From contig VBIA01000153.1 of assembly GCA_005879985.1 (NCBI GenBank), positions 1 through 35,463 on the forward strand: DNA of 35,463 nucleotides, given 5' to 3'. The notes beneath the pieces were generated by a model, which worked only from the letters and a program-made list of their open reading frames with translations, ran no database searches and was not told where the DNA came from. The position numbers and the translations under genes were made by a program. This document shows, piece after piece, positions 7,198 through 14,302 of this stretch (positions within the stretch are counted from its first letter, which is position 1; every line of letters starts with the position of its first letter). The stretch comes from Chloroflexota bacterium (lineage in GTDB: Bacteria; Chloroflexota; Dormibacteria; Dormibacterales; Dormibacteraceae).

Positions 7198-7547
7198 CGC
7201 AAGGCCCAGCCGGAGCGCAGGACCGATCGGCGCAGGTTCGCGTCCTGCATGGCGATGTCACTGAGTCGCGTCAGCAGCAGGTCGAGCCATGCGGTCAGGT
7301 CGACCGGCGGCTCGAGGTCGAGCTCTTCGTTCTTCCACCGTGCCAGAAACGTACGACCGTTCACGTCGAATGCAGCCTCTGTGATCGGCCCGCGATTCCA
7401 CGCGCCGCGCTTGACGTGCGCGGTCGGGATCCTCTCGGACAGGTACTCCAGCAGCTCAGCCTCGCCGCCGTGCTCGGCCAGCGGCGCGTGACAGAACACG
7501 CACGCTCCGTCGAGCGTGAAGGCGGGGGCCGAGCAGACAGGGCACAT
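7194..7547 (-). CDS. Zinc-ribbon protein of unknown function
   Basis: The 117-residue protein opens with a treble-clef/zinc-ribbon pair, Cys2, Cys5, Cys16 and Cys19 (MCPVC, then CVFC after ten residues), followed by a soluble helical region with many acidic residues (KNEELDLEPPVDL). There is no signal peptide. The ATG at 7547 puts the first Cys at position 2; a longer frame upstream overlaps the neighbouring gene and lacks family-like sequence. It starts five bases after the stop of a small Cys-rich gene and overlaps the reductase-like gene downstream, so the three form an operon divergent from the DNA ligase. A nucleic-acid or protein-contact role is plausible from the ribbon, but not shown. 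Confidence 0.75.
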   Translation of the reverse strand: MCPVCSAPAFTLDGACVFCHAPLAEHGGEAELLEYLSERIPTAHVKRGAWNRGPITEAAFDVNGRTFLARWKNEELDLEPPVDLTAWLDLLLTRLSDIAMQDANLRRSVLRSGWALR

Positions 7548-7552
7548 GGGGA

Positions 7553-7765
7553 TCAGTCCGTATAACGGGATATCGTCCGATCCTCGCGGCGCTTCTCGGA
7601 TTGGTACAGGTGGCAGTCCTCGAAGTTTCTGACGCAGATCGGCGGCGAATCCGTGAGCGAGTACTTGCGCTTGGACAGGTGGTCGACATGGCAGTCGAAC
7701 CGGTACACACGCAGCAGAGCACGCCGGTTCAACACGAGCTCCTCCAGGTAAGGGCACCGGCGCAT
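7553..7765 (-). CDS. Small four-cysteine protein divergent from DNA ligase
   Basis: The 70-residue protein begins MRRCPYLEEL and has cysteines at 4, 25, 44 and 51, with CHVDH and CHLY next to two of them. The pattern suits a zinc or iron-sulfur site, but I know no family to assign. The ATG at 7765 is preceded at seven bases by TATCGT, giving a leaderless mRNA. Its start codon is only 22 bases from that of the ATP-dependent ligase on the other strand, and both genes can use the same -10 element (7772-7778). It is the first gene of the zinc-ribbon/reductase operon. A longer frame to 7915 would run inside the ligase gene and is unlikely. Confidence 0.68.
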   Translation of the reverse strand: MRRCPYLEELVLNRRALLRVYRFDCHVDHLSKRKYSLTDSPPICVRNFEDCHLYQSEKRREDRTISRYTD

Positions 7766-7771
7766 CGACCC

Positions 7772-7778
7772 TACGATA
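7772..7778. promoter_or_regulatory. Shared bidirectional -10 element TACGATA
   Basis: Read on the plus strand, TACGAT (7772-7777) lies ten bases before the ligase ATG. On the minus strand, TATCGT (7778-7773) lies seven bases before the ATG at 7765. TANNNTA is self-complementary, so the same seven base pairs can open in either direction. Confidence 0.55.
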
Positions 7779-7787
7779 GCGAACGGT

Positions 7788-9443
7788 ATGCAGGATTTCG
7801 CACGAACCGGCGCGGCTGTCGGAGCCACGACGGCGACGCTCGAGAAGACGCGAATCCTCGGCTCGTACTTCCGCACGCTCGGCGACGACGACCTGCGGCG
7901 GGCGGCCATCTTCATGTCCGGGCGCGCGTTCGGGCCCTCTCAGCGCCGCACGCTGGGGCTGGGCTGGCGGGCCATCAACAGGGTCGTGGGGTCAATCTCC
8001 ACTCGCTCTGAGGAGGAGCTGAGCCGGATCTTTCGCAAGCACTCCGACCTCGGCGACTGGGCGGGCGAGGCGCTGGAAGGTCGAACCCAGAATGAGGACG
8101 CCTCGCTCGAGGAGATCGCGGCCACGCTAGAGGCGATCCGCAGCGCGAAGGGCGCGGCCAAGGCCGTCCCCCTGGAGGCGATCCTCAGCCGCCTTCACCC
8201 CGAGGCGGCACGCTTCCTGATCAAGATCATCGCCGGCGAGATGCGCATCGGCCTCAGCGAAGGCCTGGTCGAAGCCGCGATCGCCGAGGCCTTCGATGTG
8301 CCAATCGCCCAGGTCAAGCGAGTCCACCTGATCACCGGCGACATCGGCGAGACCGCGGTGCGATGCAAGAACAAGCAGTTCGAGTCGACGAAGGTGACGC
8401 CCTTCCAGCCTTTCCGCTTCATGCTGGCCAGTCCGGTCGAATCACCCCAGGAAGCCTTCGACCGCATGGGCGCCGGTAAGGTCTGGACGGAGGAGAAGTA
8501 CGACGGCGTGCGGTGCCAGCTGCACCACGTCGACGGCCGCGTCGAGATGTTCTCGCGCGACTTGAAAGAGACGACCGCCGCGTTTCCGGAGCTCGCAGAG
8601 GCGGCGCTGCGACTCCCGCACGGCGTGATGTTCGACGGCGAGGTGCTGGCCCATCGCAATGGACGCGTCCTTCGCTTTTTCGAGCTGCAGCATCGCCTCG
8701 GTCGCAAGGTCGTCGACGAGGAGCTCAGGCGCGAGGTTCCGGTGGCGCTGGTCATCTTCGACCTGCTGTGGGTCAACAATCGGGCCGTGCTCGACGAACC
8801 GCTGCAGGAGAGGCGACGCCTGCTCGAGTCTCTCGAGCTCGAGCATCCCTTCCTTCTCGCGCGCGTTGAGGAGGCGACGAGCCCCGACGACCTCGATCGC
8901 ATCTTTGCGGAGACGCGCGAGCGCGGCAACGAGGGCCTTATGGTCAAGGATCCGAACAGCCAGTACACGCCAGGGCGTCGCGGCCTCGCGTGGTTGAAGC
9001 TGAAGCGGCCGCTCGCCACGCTCGACGTGGTCGTGACCGCGGTCGAATGGGGCCACGGCAAGCGCAAGGGCGTGCTTTCCGACTACACCTTCGCCGTCCT
9101 GGACACCACGACCGGCAAGCTCGTCAATGTCGGCAAGGCGTACACCGGACTGACCGACGCCGAGATCGCGACCATGACCGAGAAGTTCCTGCACATGCAG
9201 GTTCGCGACGTGGGCTACGGGTACGCGGTCAGGCCAGAGGTCGTGCTGGAAGTGGCGTTCGACTCGATACAGCGGTCGGAGCGGCATGCCAGCGGCTTCG
9301 CCCTTCGGTTCCCCCGCATCGTGCGCATCCGCGACGACAAGCCGGTCGGGGAGACCGACACGCTCGAGCGGGTCGAGCAGCTCTACGACCGCTACTTCGG
9401 GGAGAAGGCTGAAGTTCCGCTGAGTGAGGTCGCGGAGACGTGA
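7788..9443 (+). CDS. lig: ATP-dependent DNA ligase
   Basis: The 551-residue protein is an archaeal/eukaryotic DNA ligase I-like enzyme, as in mycobacterial LigB. The N-terminal DNA-binding domain covers about 1-210 (includes LKIIAGEMRIGLSEGLVEAAIAEAF-type region). The adenylation domain starts at motif I EEKYDGVR with nucleophile Lys237, and includes FDGEVLA (motif III), NEGLMVKD (motif IV) and WLKLKR (motif V). An OB-fold domain follows to about 540 (VLEVAFDSIQRSERHASGFALRFPRI). It seals nicks through an enzyme-AMP intermediate. It is likely accessory to an NAD-dependent ligase, as usual in bacteria. It heads a plus-strand operon with an MBL-like gene (GTGA overlap), antiporter and GT87. The start has a TACGAT box ten bases upstream. 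Confidence 0.95.
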   Translation: MQDFARTGAAVGATTATLEKTRILGSYFRTLGDDDLRRAAIFMSGRAFGPSQRRTLGLGWRAINRVVGSISTRSEEELSRIFRKHSDLGDWAGEALEGRTQNEDASLEEIAATLEAIRSAKGAAKAVPLEAILSRLHPEAARFLIKIIAGEMRIGLSEGLVEAAIAEAFDVPIAQVKRVHLITGDIGETAVRCKNKQFESTKVTPFQPFRFMLASPVESPQEAFDRMGAGKVWTEEKYDGVRCQLHHVDGRVEMFSRDLKETTAAFPELAEAALRLPHGVMFDGEVLAHRNGRVLRFFELQHRLGRKVVDEELRREVPVALVIFDLLWVNNRAVLDEPLQERRRLLESLELEHPFLLARVEEATSPDDLDRIFAETRERGNEGLMVKDPNSQYTPGRRGLAWLKLKRPLATLDVVVTAVEWGHGKRKGVLSDYTFAVLDTTTGKLVNVGKAYTGLTDAEIATMTEKFLHMQVRDVGYGYAVRPEVVLEVAFDSIQRSERHASGFALRFPRIVRIRDDKPVGETDTLERVEQLYDRYFGEKAEVPLSEVAET

Positions 9444-10105
9444 AGCTCACGTTCATGGGCACCGCCGGCGCCCGCTTCATGGTCGCCAAGCAGATCGCGG
9501 CGTCGGGCGGCCTTTACCTGGAAGAAGGCGACACGCGCATCAGCCTCGACCCGGGGCCGGGCGCGGTCGTGCAGTACGCGAAGCGCAAGGTCGATCTGAC
9601 CAAGCTCGACGCCATCGTGATCAGCCACCGCCGGCTGTTCTGTCCTGGCGACGCGCTCGACCGCGACCCTGTCGTCCTCAACTACCTGCGCCACTTCCCG
9701 CAGGAGATCGTCCGGCTGCAGCCCGAGACCGACTACAGCGTCAACGGCGTCAACTTCACCACCTCGCCCGCGCACCTCCACCAGGTGGAGACCTTCGGTT
9801 TCCGCTTCGGCGACCGGCTCGGCTGGGTGACCGACTCCGAGTACTACGAAGGCATCGCCGAGCAGCACAAGGCCGGCGTGATGGTCATCCATCTCGTGCT
9901 CATGGAGTGCAGGACGGGCCTGCCGCACCTTTGCCTCGCCGACGTCGAGCGCATCATTCGCGACGCGAAACCGCGCCTCGCGATCATCACGCACTTCGGG
10001 ATGACGGTCTGGCGCGCGCATCCGTGGGAGGTTGCGGCGGACCTCACCCAGCGCCTCGGCACCGAGGTGAAGGCCGCGCGTGACGGCATGTCGATCGAGC
10101 TGTGA
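9440..10105 (+). CDS. MBL-fold-like protein lacking the HxHxDH motif
   Basis: The 221-residue protein has the beginning (KLTFMGTAGARF), middle (TSPAHLHQVETFGFRFG, VTDSEYYEGIAEQHK) and end (PRLAIITHFGMTVW) of a metallo-beta-lactamase-fold hydrolase. Where the family has SHxHxDH followed by about 25 residues, this sequence goes from ISHR straight to RLFCPGDALDRDPVV, so two His and one Asp ligand are missing while His near 138 and Asp near 152 remain. An in-frame internal deletion is the simplest reading. If real, the protein cannot bind two metals in the usual way. The GTG start overlaps the ligase stop (GTGA). The role is unknown; linkage to the ligase suggests, but does not show, a repair connection. 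Confidence 0.75.
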   Translation: MKLTFMGTAGARFMVAKQIAASGGLYLEEGDTRISLDPGPGAVVQYAKRKVDLTKLDAIVISHRRLFCPGDALDRDPVVLNYLRHFPQEIVRLQPETDYSVNGVNFTTSPAHLHQVETFGFRFGDRLGWVTDSEYYEGIAEQHKAGVMVIHLVLMECRTGLPHLCLADVERIIRDAKPRLAIITHFGMTVWRAHPWEVAADLTQRLGTEVKAARDGMSIEL

Positions 10106-10108
10106 GCA

Positions 10109-10140
10109 CCCCACGAAATCTGCGATTTCGCGGGGACCCC
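10109..10140. repeat. CGGGGACCCC-tailed hairpin, copy 1
   Basis: CCCC-A-CGAAATC (10109-10120) pairs with GATTTCG-C-GGGG (10124-10135) around TGC, followed by ACCCC. It fills the gap between the MBL-like gene and the antiporter and ends two bases before the antiporter ATG. Related copies are at 13112-13154 and 17676-17715. Confidence 0.7.
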
Positions 10141-10142
10141 GC

Positions 10143-11333
10143 ATGACCGCCCAGCAGCGATTCCTCCTGCTGCTCATCCTGGTCGGCGGCATCGCCACGG
10201 TCCTCGGCCTCGTTTCCAAGAGGGCGCGGTTCGTGCCGTACCCGGTGGTGCTGGCGCTCGCCGGCGTGCTGGTCGGGCTCCTGCCCGGCACTCCGCTGCC
10301 GCATATCGGCGCGGACATCCTGCTGGTCGCGTTCGTCCCCGGGCTCGTCTTCGAGGCCGCGCTCACGCTCGACCTGGCGGAATTTCGTCGCCGGCTGCTT
10401 CCGGTCGGACTCCTCGTCACCGTAGGGGTTGCGCTCACGGTCGTCCTGATCGGCGCGCTTACCCACCTGCTCGTCGGCTTCTCGTGGGCGGACGGCATGC
10501 TGATCGGCGCGATCCTGGCAGCCACCGATCCCATCGCGGTCGTCACCCTGCTGCGCCGTGTGGCCGCGCCGGCCGGACTCAGCGCGATCCTCGAAGGCGA
10601 AAGCCTCCTGAACGACGGCACCGGCGTGGCGGCGTTCAGCGCCGTCCTGGGGACGATCGTGAGCGGATCGCCATCAGCGACCGACGCGATCGTCCGCTTT
10701 CTCGAGCTCACCGCCGGCGGCACCGTCGTCGGGCTGGCGGTCGGTTTCGTGGGCCTTGCGCTGCTTCGCTTCGCTGACGACGCGCAGCTGGAGATCCTTG
10801 CCACGCTGGTCATCGCGTACGGCAGCTACCTGGTCGCCGACATCTTTCACGCGTCGGGCATCGTGGCTGTGGTGGTTGCCGGCATCGTGGTCGCGCGTTA
10901 CGGCGCCGCGTTCGGCAGGCTGCACGGGCCCCAGCTGCTCGGCTTCTGGAACTTGATCGCCTTCGTCCTCAACGCCATGCTGTTCATCCTGGTCGGCGCC
11001 GCGCTGCCCGCGTCGCAGCTGGTGCCGGTGGCCGGCCTGGTCATCGCGACCTTCGTGATCATGCTCGTGACGCGGGCGCTGCCCGTGTACGGCCTGCTCG
11101 CTATCGCGGCCATCCGTGCGCCGCCGATTCCGTGGCCCTGGCGGCATCTCACCTGGTGGGCCGGGCTTCGCGGAGCGCTGGCTGTCGCGCTCGCGCTGTC
11201 GGTCGCGGCCACGCCCGGCGTCGACTCGCGCGTATCTGTCGTCGCCTACGGCGTCGTGCTTCTTTCGCTGTTCGTGCAGGGCGGCCTCATCGTCCCCGTG
11301 ACGAGAGCGCTGCGCGTCGAGCCGGCGGCCTAG
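10143..11333 (+). CDS. Cation:proton antiporter, CPA1 (NhaP-like) family
   Basis: The 396-residue membrane protein has about 12 hydrophobic segments. Family motifs are visible: FVPGLVFEAAL (about 64-74), GAILAATDPIAVV (122-134) with Asp129, and EGESLLNDGTGV (151-162) with Asp158, typical of Na+/H+ exchangers of the NhaP/KefB-like fold. It exchanges monovalent cations for protons across the inner membrane. The ATG at 10143 is chosen because the first helix follows directly; an upstream frame to 10080 overlaps the previous gene. The start lies two bases after the repeat hairpin 10109-10140, which could occlude the ribosome site, and no Shine-Dalgarno is seen. The GT87-like gene follows after one base, suggesting an operon. 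Ion specificity cannot be read. Confidence 0.9.
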   Translation: MTAQQRFLLLLILVGGIATVLGLVSKRARFVPYPVVLALAGVLVGLLPGTPLPHIGADILLVAFVPGLVFEAALTLDLAEFRRRLLPVGLLVTVGVALTVVLIGALTHLLVGFSWADGMLIGAILAATDPIAVVTLLRRVAAPAGLSAILEGESLLNDGTGVAAFSAVLGTIVSGSPSATDAIVRFLELTAGGTVVGLAVGFVGLALLRFADDAQLEILATLVIAYGSYLVADIFHASGIVAVVVAGIVVARYGAAFGRLHGPQLLGFWNLIAFVLNAMLFILVGAALPASQLVPVAGLVIATFVIMLVTRALPVYGLLAIAAIRAPPIPWPWRHLTWWAGLRGALAVALALSVAATPGVDSRVSVVAYGVVLLSLFVQGGLIVPVTRALRVEPAA

Positions 11334-11334
11334 C

Positions 11335-12468
11335 GTGCTCCCCTTCCGAACGGGGGCGTGGCGCTGGCGCGGGATGGTCGTGCTGACCGGGGTCGCGCTC
11401 GGATTCGGGGTCTACCCGATCACCGAGCCCGGCCACGACGTCATCAACTCCGACTGGCCCGCATTCGCGACCGGCGCCAAGATCGTCATGACCAACCCGT
11501 CGCACCTTTACGACCTCGACGTGCAGCGCCGCGTCCAGCTCGAGGTCACGGGCGGGCGCCAGCTCGTGACGCCCGGCATCCAGGGCATCCTGCCGTTCCT
11601 CGCGCCCGCATGGGTGGCGCTCCTGGCCGTGCCATTCGAGGCGCTCGGCACCGAGCTCGGGGGCAGGCTCTGGGTCCTCTTTGGGCTCGCCTGCCTGGCG
11701 CTGGGCCTGTGGCTCGCGTCGAGGCCGCGTTCTGTCAGCGCGGCCCTGCCCGGATTCGCCAGCGTACCGACGGCGCTGTTGCTGCTGAACGCACAGCTGG
11801 ACGGAATCGTCGCGCTAGGCCTCGGCGCGGCGTTTGCCTTGTGGTCGCGGCCGTTTCTCGCCGGGCTCGCGCTCGGCCTGACGCTGGTGAAACCTCAGCT
11901 GGTCCTGCCACTCGGGCTGGCGTTGATCGCCGGCCGCCGATGGCGCGTCCTCGCCGGCTGGGCGGTAGCCGGCGTGGTGCTGACGGCGTCCTACCTGCCC
12001 GTGGACCCGGCTTGGATCGCGCATTTCATCGCGCCGGCAGCGAGCACCGTGCAGGTCATCGCGCGCGAGGTCGACCTCGCGCACATGGCCGTCTACCTGC
12101 CTCGCGCCGCCCAGACGTACGGACTTGTGATCGTCTCGCTCGTCCTCTCCGCGGCGGTCGTGTGGCTCGCCGCGAGGCGACGTGACGAAACGGCGGTGGC
12201 CGCCTCGATCCTGATCGCCGGCGGCGTGCTGGCCTCCCCGCACGCCTTGCCCGCGGACCTCGTTCTGGTCTCGCTCGCGCTCGTGATGTGGCCCCGAGCC
12301 GATGCCTGGGACTGGGTGATCCTCTCAGTCGGTGCGTTCGTGGCCGCGATTGCGCCGGCGCCGGTGCCGGTGGCGGCCGGGCTGGTGGTGATCGGCCGCC
12401 TGTTGCTCAGGCAGTCTTTGCTGCCTGCGCCGCTCCAGCCATCACCGCAACCGGCGTCGTCTCGATGA
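11335..12468 (+). CDS. GT87-like polyprenol-phosphate-dependent glycosyltransferase
   Basis: The 377-residue polytopic protein has about ten hydrophobic segments. It carries the extracytoplasmic Asp-bearing loop SDWPAFATGAKI (39-50) followed by HLYDLDVQRRVQLE, and later LTLVKPQLVLPL and ASPHALPADLVL. This is the layout of DUF2029/GT87 mannosyltransferases that extend envelope lipoglycans with polyprenyl-phosphate-mannose. The GTG at 11335 begins one base after the antiporter stop. Its 3' end overlaps the converging clpP gene by 62 bases. A second family member is at 23984-25204. The donor and acceptor are not known; GT87 membership is by motif and layout. Confidence 0.8.
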   Translation: MLPFRTGAWRWRGMVVLTGVALGFGVYPITEPGHDVINSDWPAFATGAKIVMTNPSHLYDLDVQRRVQLEVTGGRQLVTPGIQGILPFLAPAWVALLAVPFEALGTELGGRLWVLFGLACLALGLWLASRPRSVSAALPGFASVPTALLLLNAQLDGIVALGLGAAFALWSRPFLAGLALGLTLVKPQLVLPLGLALIAGRRWRVLAGWAVAGVVLTASYLPVDPAWIAHFIAPAASTVQVIAREVDLAHMAVYLPRAAQTYGLVIVSLVLSAAVVWLAARRRDETAVAASILIAGGVLASPHALPADLVLVSLALVMWPRADAWDWVILSVGAFVAAIAPAPVPVAAGLVVIGRLLLRQSLLPAPLQPSPQPASSR

Positions 12469-13045
12469 TCCCGTCGATCAGGCCGTAGTCGACCGCCTCG
12501 GACGGTGTGAGGAAGAAGTCGCGATCGGTGTCGCGCTCGACGCGCTCGATCGGCTGGCCGGTGTGCTTGGCGATGAGCTCGTTGAGCACGCCTTTGATGC
12601 GGACGATCTCGCGCGCGTGAATGTCCAGGTCGCTTGCCTGGCCCTGCAGGCCGCGGCCGCCGATGAGCGGCTGGTGCATGTGGATCGTAGAGCTCGGCAG
12701 GGAGAAGCGGCGACCCTTGGCGCCGGCCATCAGGATCACCGTGCCGAAGCTCGCGGCGCGGCCGATGCAGACTGTCGAGATCGTCGATCGCACGTACTGC
12801 ATGGTGTCGTAGATCGCGAATCCGGCCGTGACCGATCCGCCCGGCGAGTTGACGTAGATCTGGATCTCCTTGTCCGGGTCGTCTGCGGAGAGGTAGATGA
12901 GCTGCGCCACGACCAGGTTGGCGACCACGTCGTCCATTGGCCGGCCGATCAGGATGATGCGGTCCTTCAGCAGCCGCGAGTAAATGTCGAAGCTGCGCTC
13001 GCGGTTGCCGCCCTCGTTCTCGGTGACGGTCGGGATGTACGCCAC
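12407..13045 (-). CDS. clpP: ATP-dependent Clp protease proteolytic subunit
   Basis: The 212-residue protein is a complete ClpP serine peptidase. The triad is Ser99 (GRAASFG), His124 (MHQP) and Asp176 (ERDTDRDFF). The oxyanion/handle regions NSPGGSVTAGFAIYDTM and HAREI...HTGQ are present. It differs from the E. coli enzyme by FG instead of MG after the nucleophile and by three extra residues after HQP (LIGGRGLQGQ). ClpP forms a double heptamer fed by ClpX or ClpC, neither of which is here. The GTG at 13045 is preceded at eight bases by TACTAT, so the message is probably leaderless; longer frames upstream run through the divergent gene and are shadows. The extra differences could mark one of two ClpP paralogues. 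Confidence 0.95.
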   Translation of the reverse strand: MAYIPTVTENEGGNRERSFDIYSRLLKDRIILIGRPMDDVVANLVVAQLIYLSADDPDKEIQIYVNSPGGSVTAGFAIYDTMQYVRSTISTVCIGRAASFGTVILMAGAKGRRFSLPSSTIHMHQPLIGGRGLQGQASDLDIHAREIVRIKGVLNELIAKHTGQPIERVERDTDRDFFLTPSEAVDYGLIDGIIETTPVAVMAGAAQAAKTA

Positions 13046-13053
13046 TGCCGGCA

Positions 13054-13059
13054 ATAGTA
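13054..13059 (-). promoter_or_regulatory. -10 box TACTAT for clpP
   Basis: TACTAT on the minus strand, close to the consensus, ends eight bases before the GTG at 13045, fitting a leaderless clpP mRNA and fixing the start. Confidence 0.5.
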
Positions 13060-13111
13060 CCGGCGCCCTCCCCGCGATAATTCGATCATTGGCACGCGCT
13101 GCAGCGCTAGG

Positions 13112-13154
13112 CCCCACGAACTCAGAGGCTGCGCCGTGAGTTCGCGGGGACCCC
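13112..13154. repeat. CGGGGACCCC-tailed hairpin, copy 2
   Basis: CCCC-A-CGAACTCA (13112-13124) pairs with TGAGTTCG-C-GGGG (13137-13149) around the 12-nt loop GAGGCTGCGCCG, and ACCCC follows. It overlaps the apparent GTG start (13136) of the next gene. Loop and stem differ from copy 3 by compensatory changes. Confidence 0.72.
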
Positions 13155-13591
13155 TTCAACTTGCCCCGGCCGACTTCTTCGCGGGCGTGCGCAAGGGCCT
13201 GAAGGCCCGGCTGCCGGCCGAGCTTCGCGGCTTTGAGCTGATGCGCGGTCACAGCCGCCTGCTGAAGCTCCACTACGGTCATCCGGAGCTGCATTTCGAG
13301 GCGTGGCACCACACCGGCGACGGCCGGCTGGAGGTCGGGCTGCACTTCGAAGGCACGGCGCAGCAGAACGACCGAGCCTTCGACTTCTTCCGCGAGCACA
13401 TGGTCGAGGTGAAGGCGGTGCTGTGGCGCGCTGAGCTCGAGCCGTGGGACCGCGGGTGGTCGCGCCTTTACGAGACGCTCCCGGCACCAGTGCTCGACGA
13501 GCGCGTGATGGCCTCGGCCGTCGACCTGATGCACGACTACATCACCGCGCTGCAGCCGCTGGTTCTGCGCTTCCTGGACGAGGCGGCCTGA
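13136..13591 (+). CDS. Conserved-looking protein of unknown function
   Basis: The frame encodes 151 residues. The body, from about residue 10 on (LAPADFFAGVRKGLKARLP), looks like a compact alpha/beta protein with GHSRLLKLHYGHPELHFEAW and RLEVGLHFEG, then a helical C-terminus. There is no signal, membrane segment or known catalytic motif, and I do not recognise it. The only standard start is a GTG at 13136 that lies inside the loop of a repeat hairpin, so the first eight residues (MSSRGPLQ) are repeat-derived. The original start may have been lost or displaced. Its stop overlaps the ATG of the decayed aminotransferase gene (TGATG), so they were one operon. Confidence 0.7.
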   Translation: MSSRGPLQLAPADFFAGVRKGLKARLPAELRGFELMRGHSRLLKLHYGHPELHFEAWHHTGDGRLEVGLHFEGTAQQNDRAFDFFREHMVEVKAVLWRAELEPWDRGWSRLYETLPAPVLDERVMASAVDLMHDYITALQPLVLRFLDEAA

Positions 13592-14302
13592 TGGATCCAC
13601 GCGAGGCCCGCAACCTCATCCCGCTCACCGAGCACTACATCCACATGAACCACGCGGGCGTGTCTCCCATGTCCGAGCGAGGCCGGGCGGCCATCGAGCA
13701 GTTGGTCGAGGGCATCCTCAACCGGCCGTTTCGCGATCACCAGTCTCAGGACGAGGCCGGCCGGCGCGGGCAAGTGGCTGATGGGTCCGCCGGGAATCGG
13801 CTTCGCCTACTTCTCTCCCGAGCTGCTGGAGCGAGTGTGGCCGCCGGTCGTGGGCTCCGGCTCGGTCGCGGGCCACGAGCGCTACTTCGACTATGACCTT
13901 ACCCTGCGCCCGACTGCGCGCCGGTTCGAGGAGGAGGAGTCGGTCGTCTCGTTGCTGGATACCGCAGCATTCGGCGCCGCGCTCGACCTGCTGCTCGAGG
14001 TGGGCGTCGACGTGATCGAGGACCGCGTGCTGAACCTTGCCGAGCGCCTCGCGAAAGGACTGGCAGAACGCGGCCACGAGATCATCGAACCCTGGCCGCG
14101 ATCGCGTGCGGAAGCGTCCGGTATCGTGTCCTTTCGCAAGCCGGGGGCGTCCGCGCAAGAAGTGCTTCGCGACCTGAACGCAGCTCACATCGTCGCCCGC
14201 ATCCATCGCGACTTCGTGCGGCTGTCGCCCCACTTCTACAACACGTACGAGGAGGTTGAGCGCGTGCTCGAGGTGCTGGCACCGGAGACCGTTAGCGGAT
14301 GA
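13591..14302 (+). pseudogene. Class V aminotransferase / cysteine desulfurase-like, internally deleted
   Basis: Two frames hold the two ends of one PLP enzyme. From the ATG at 13591, about 50 residues match the N-terminus (YIHMNHAGVSPMSERG), as in isopenicillin-N-epimerase-like and SufS-like proteins. From about 13760, in another frame, AGAGKWLMGPPGIGFAYF carries the PLP lysine region and continues through ERVWPPVVGSGSV, then RLSPHFYNTYEEVERVLEVL to the stop at 14302. The normal family length is about 370-390 residues; here about 230 can be accounted for, so roughly 140 residues (the cofactor-binding large domain) are missing and the frame shifts at the junction (13742-13771). It cannot make an active enzyme as read. 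Coupling to genes on both sides is kept (TGATG and ATGA overlaps). Confidence 0.85.

Noticed and set aside
8195-9287. Antisense frames of 281-290 codons opposite the DNA ligase
   Set aside because: Arg/Ser-rich low-complexity translation with no motif; the plus-strand ligase is complete with all nucleotidyltransferase motifs.
9392-10813. 473-codon antisense frame across three genes
   Set aside because: It spans the MBL-like gene, a repeat hairpin and the antiporter start, which a real gene would not; its composition is that of a GC-driven shadow.
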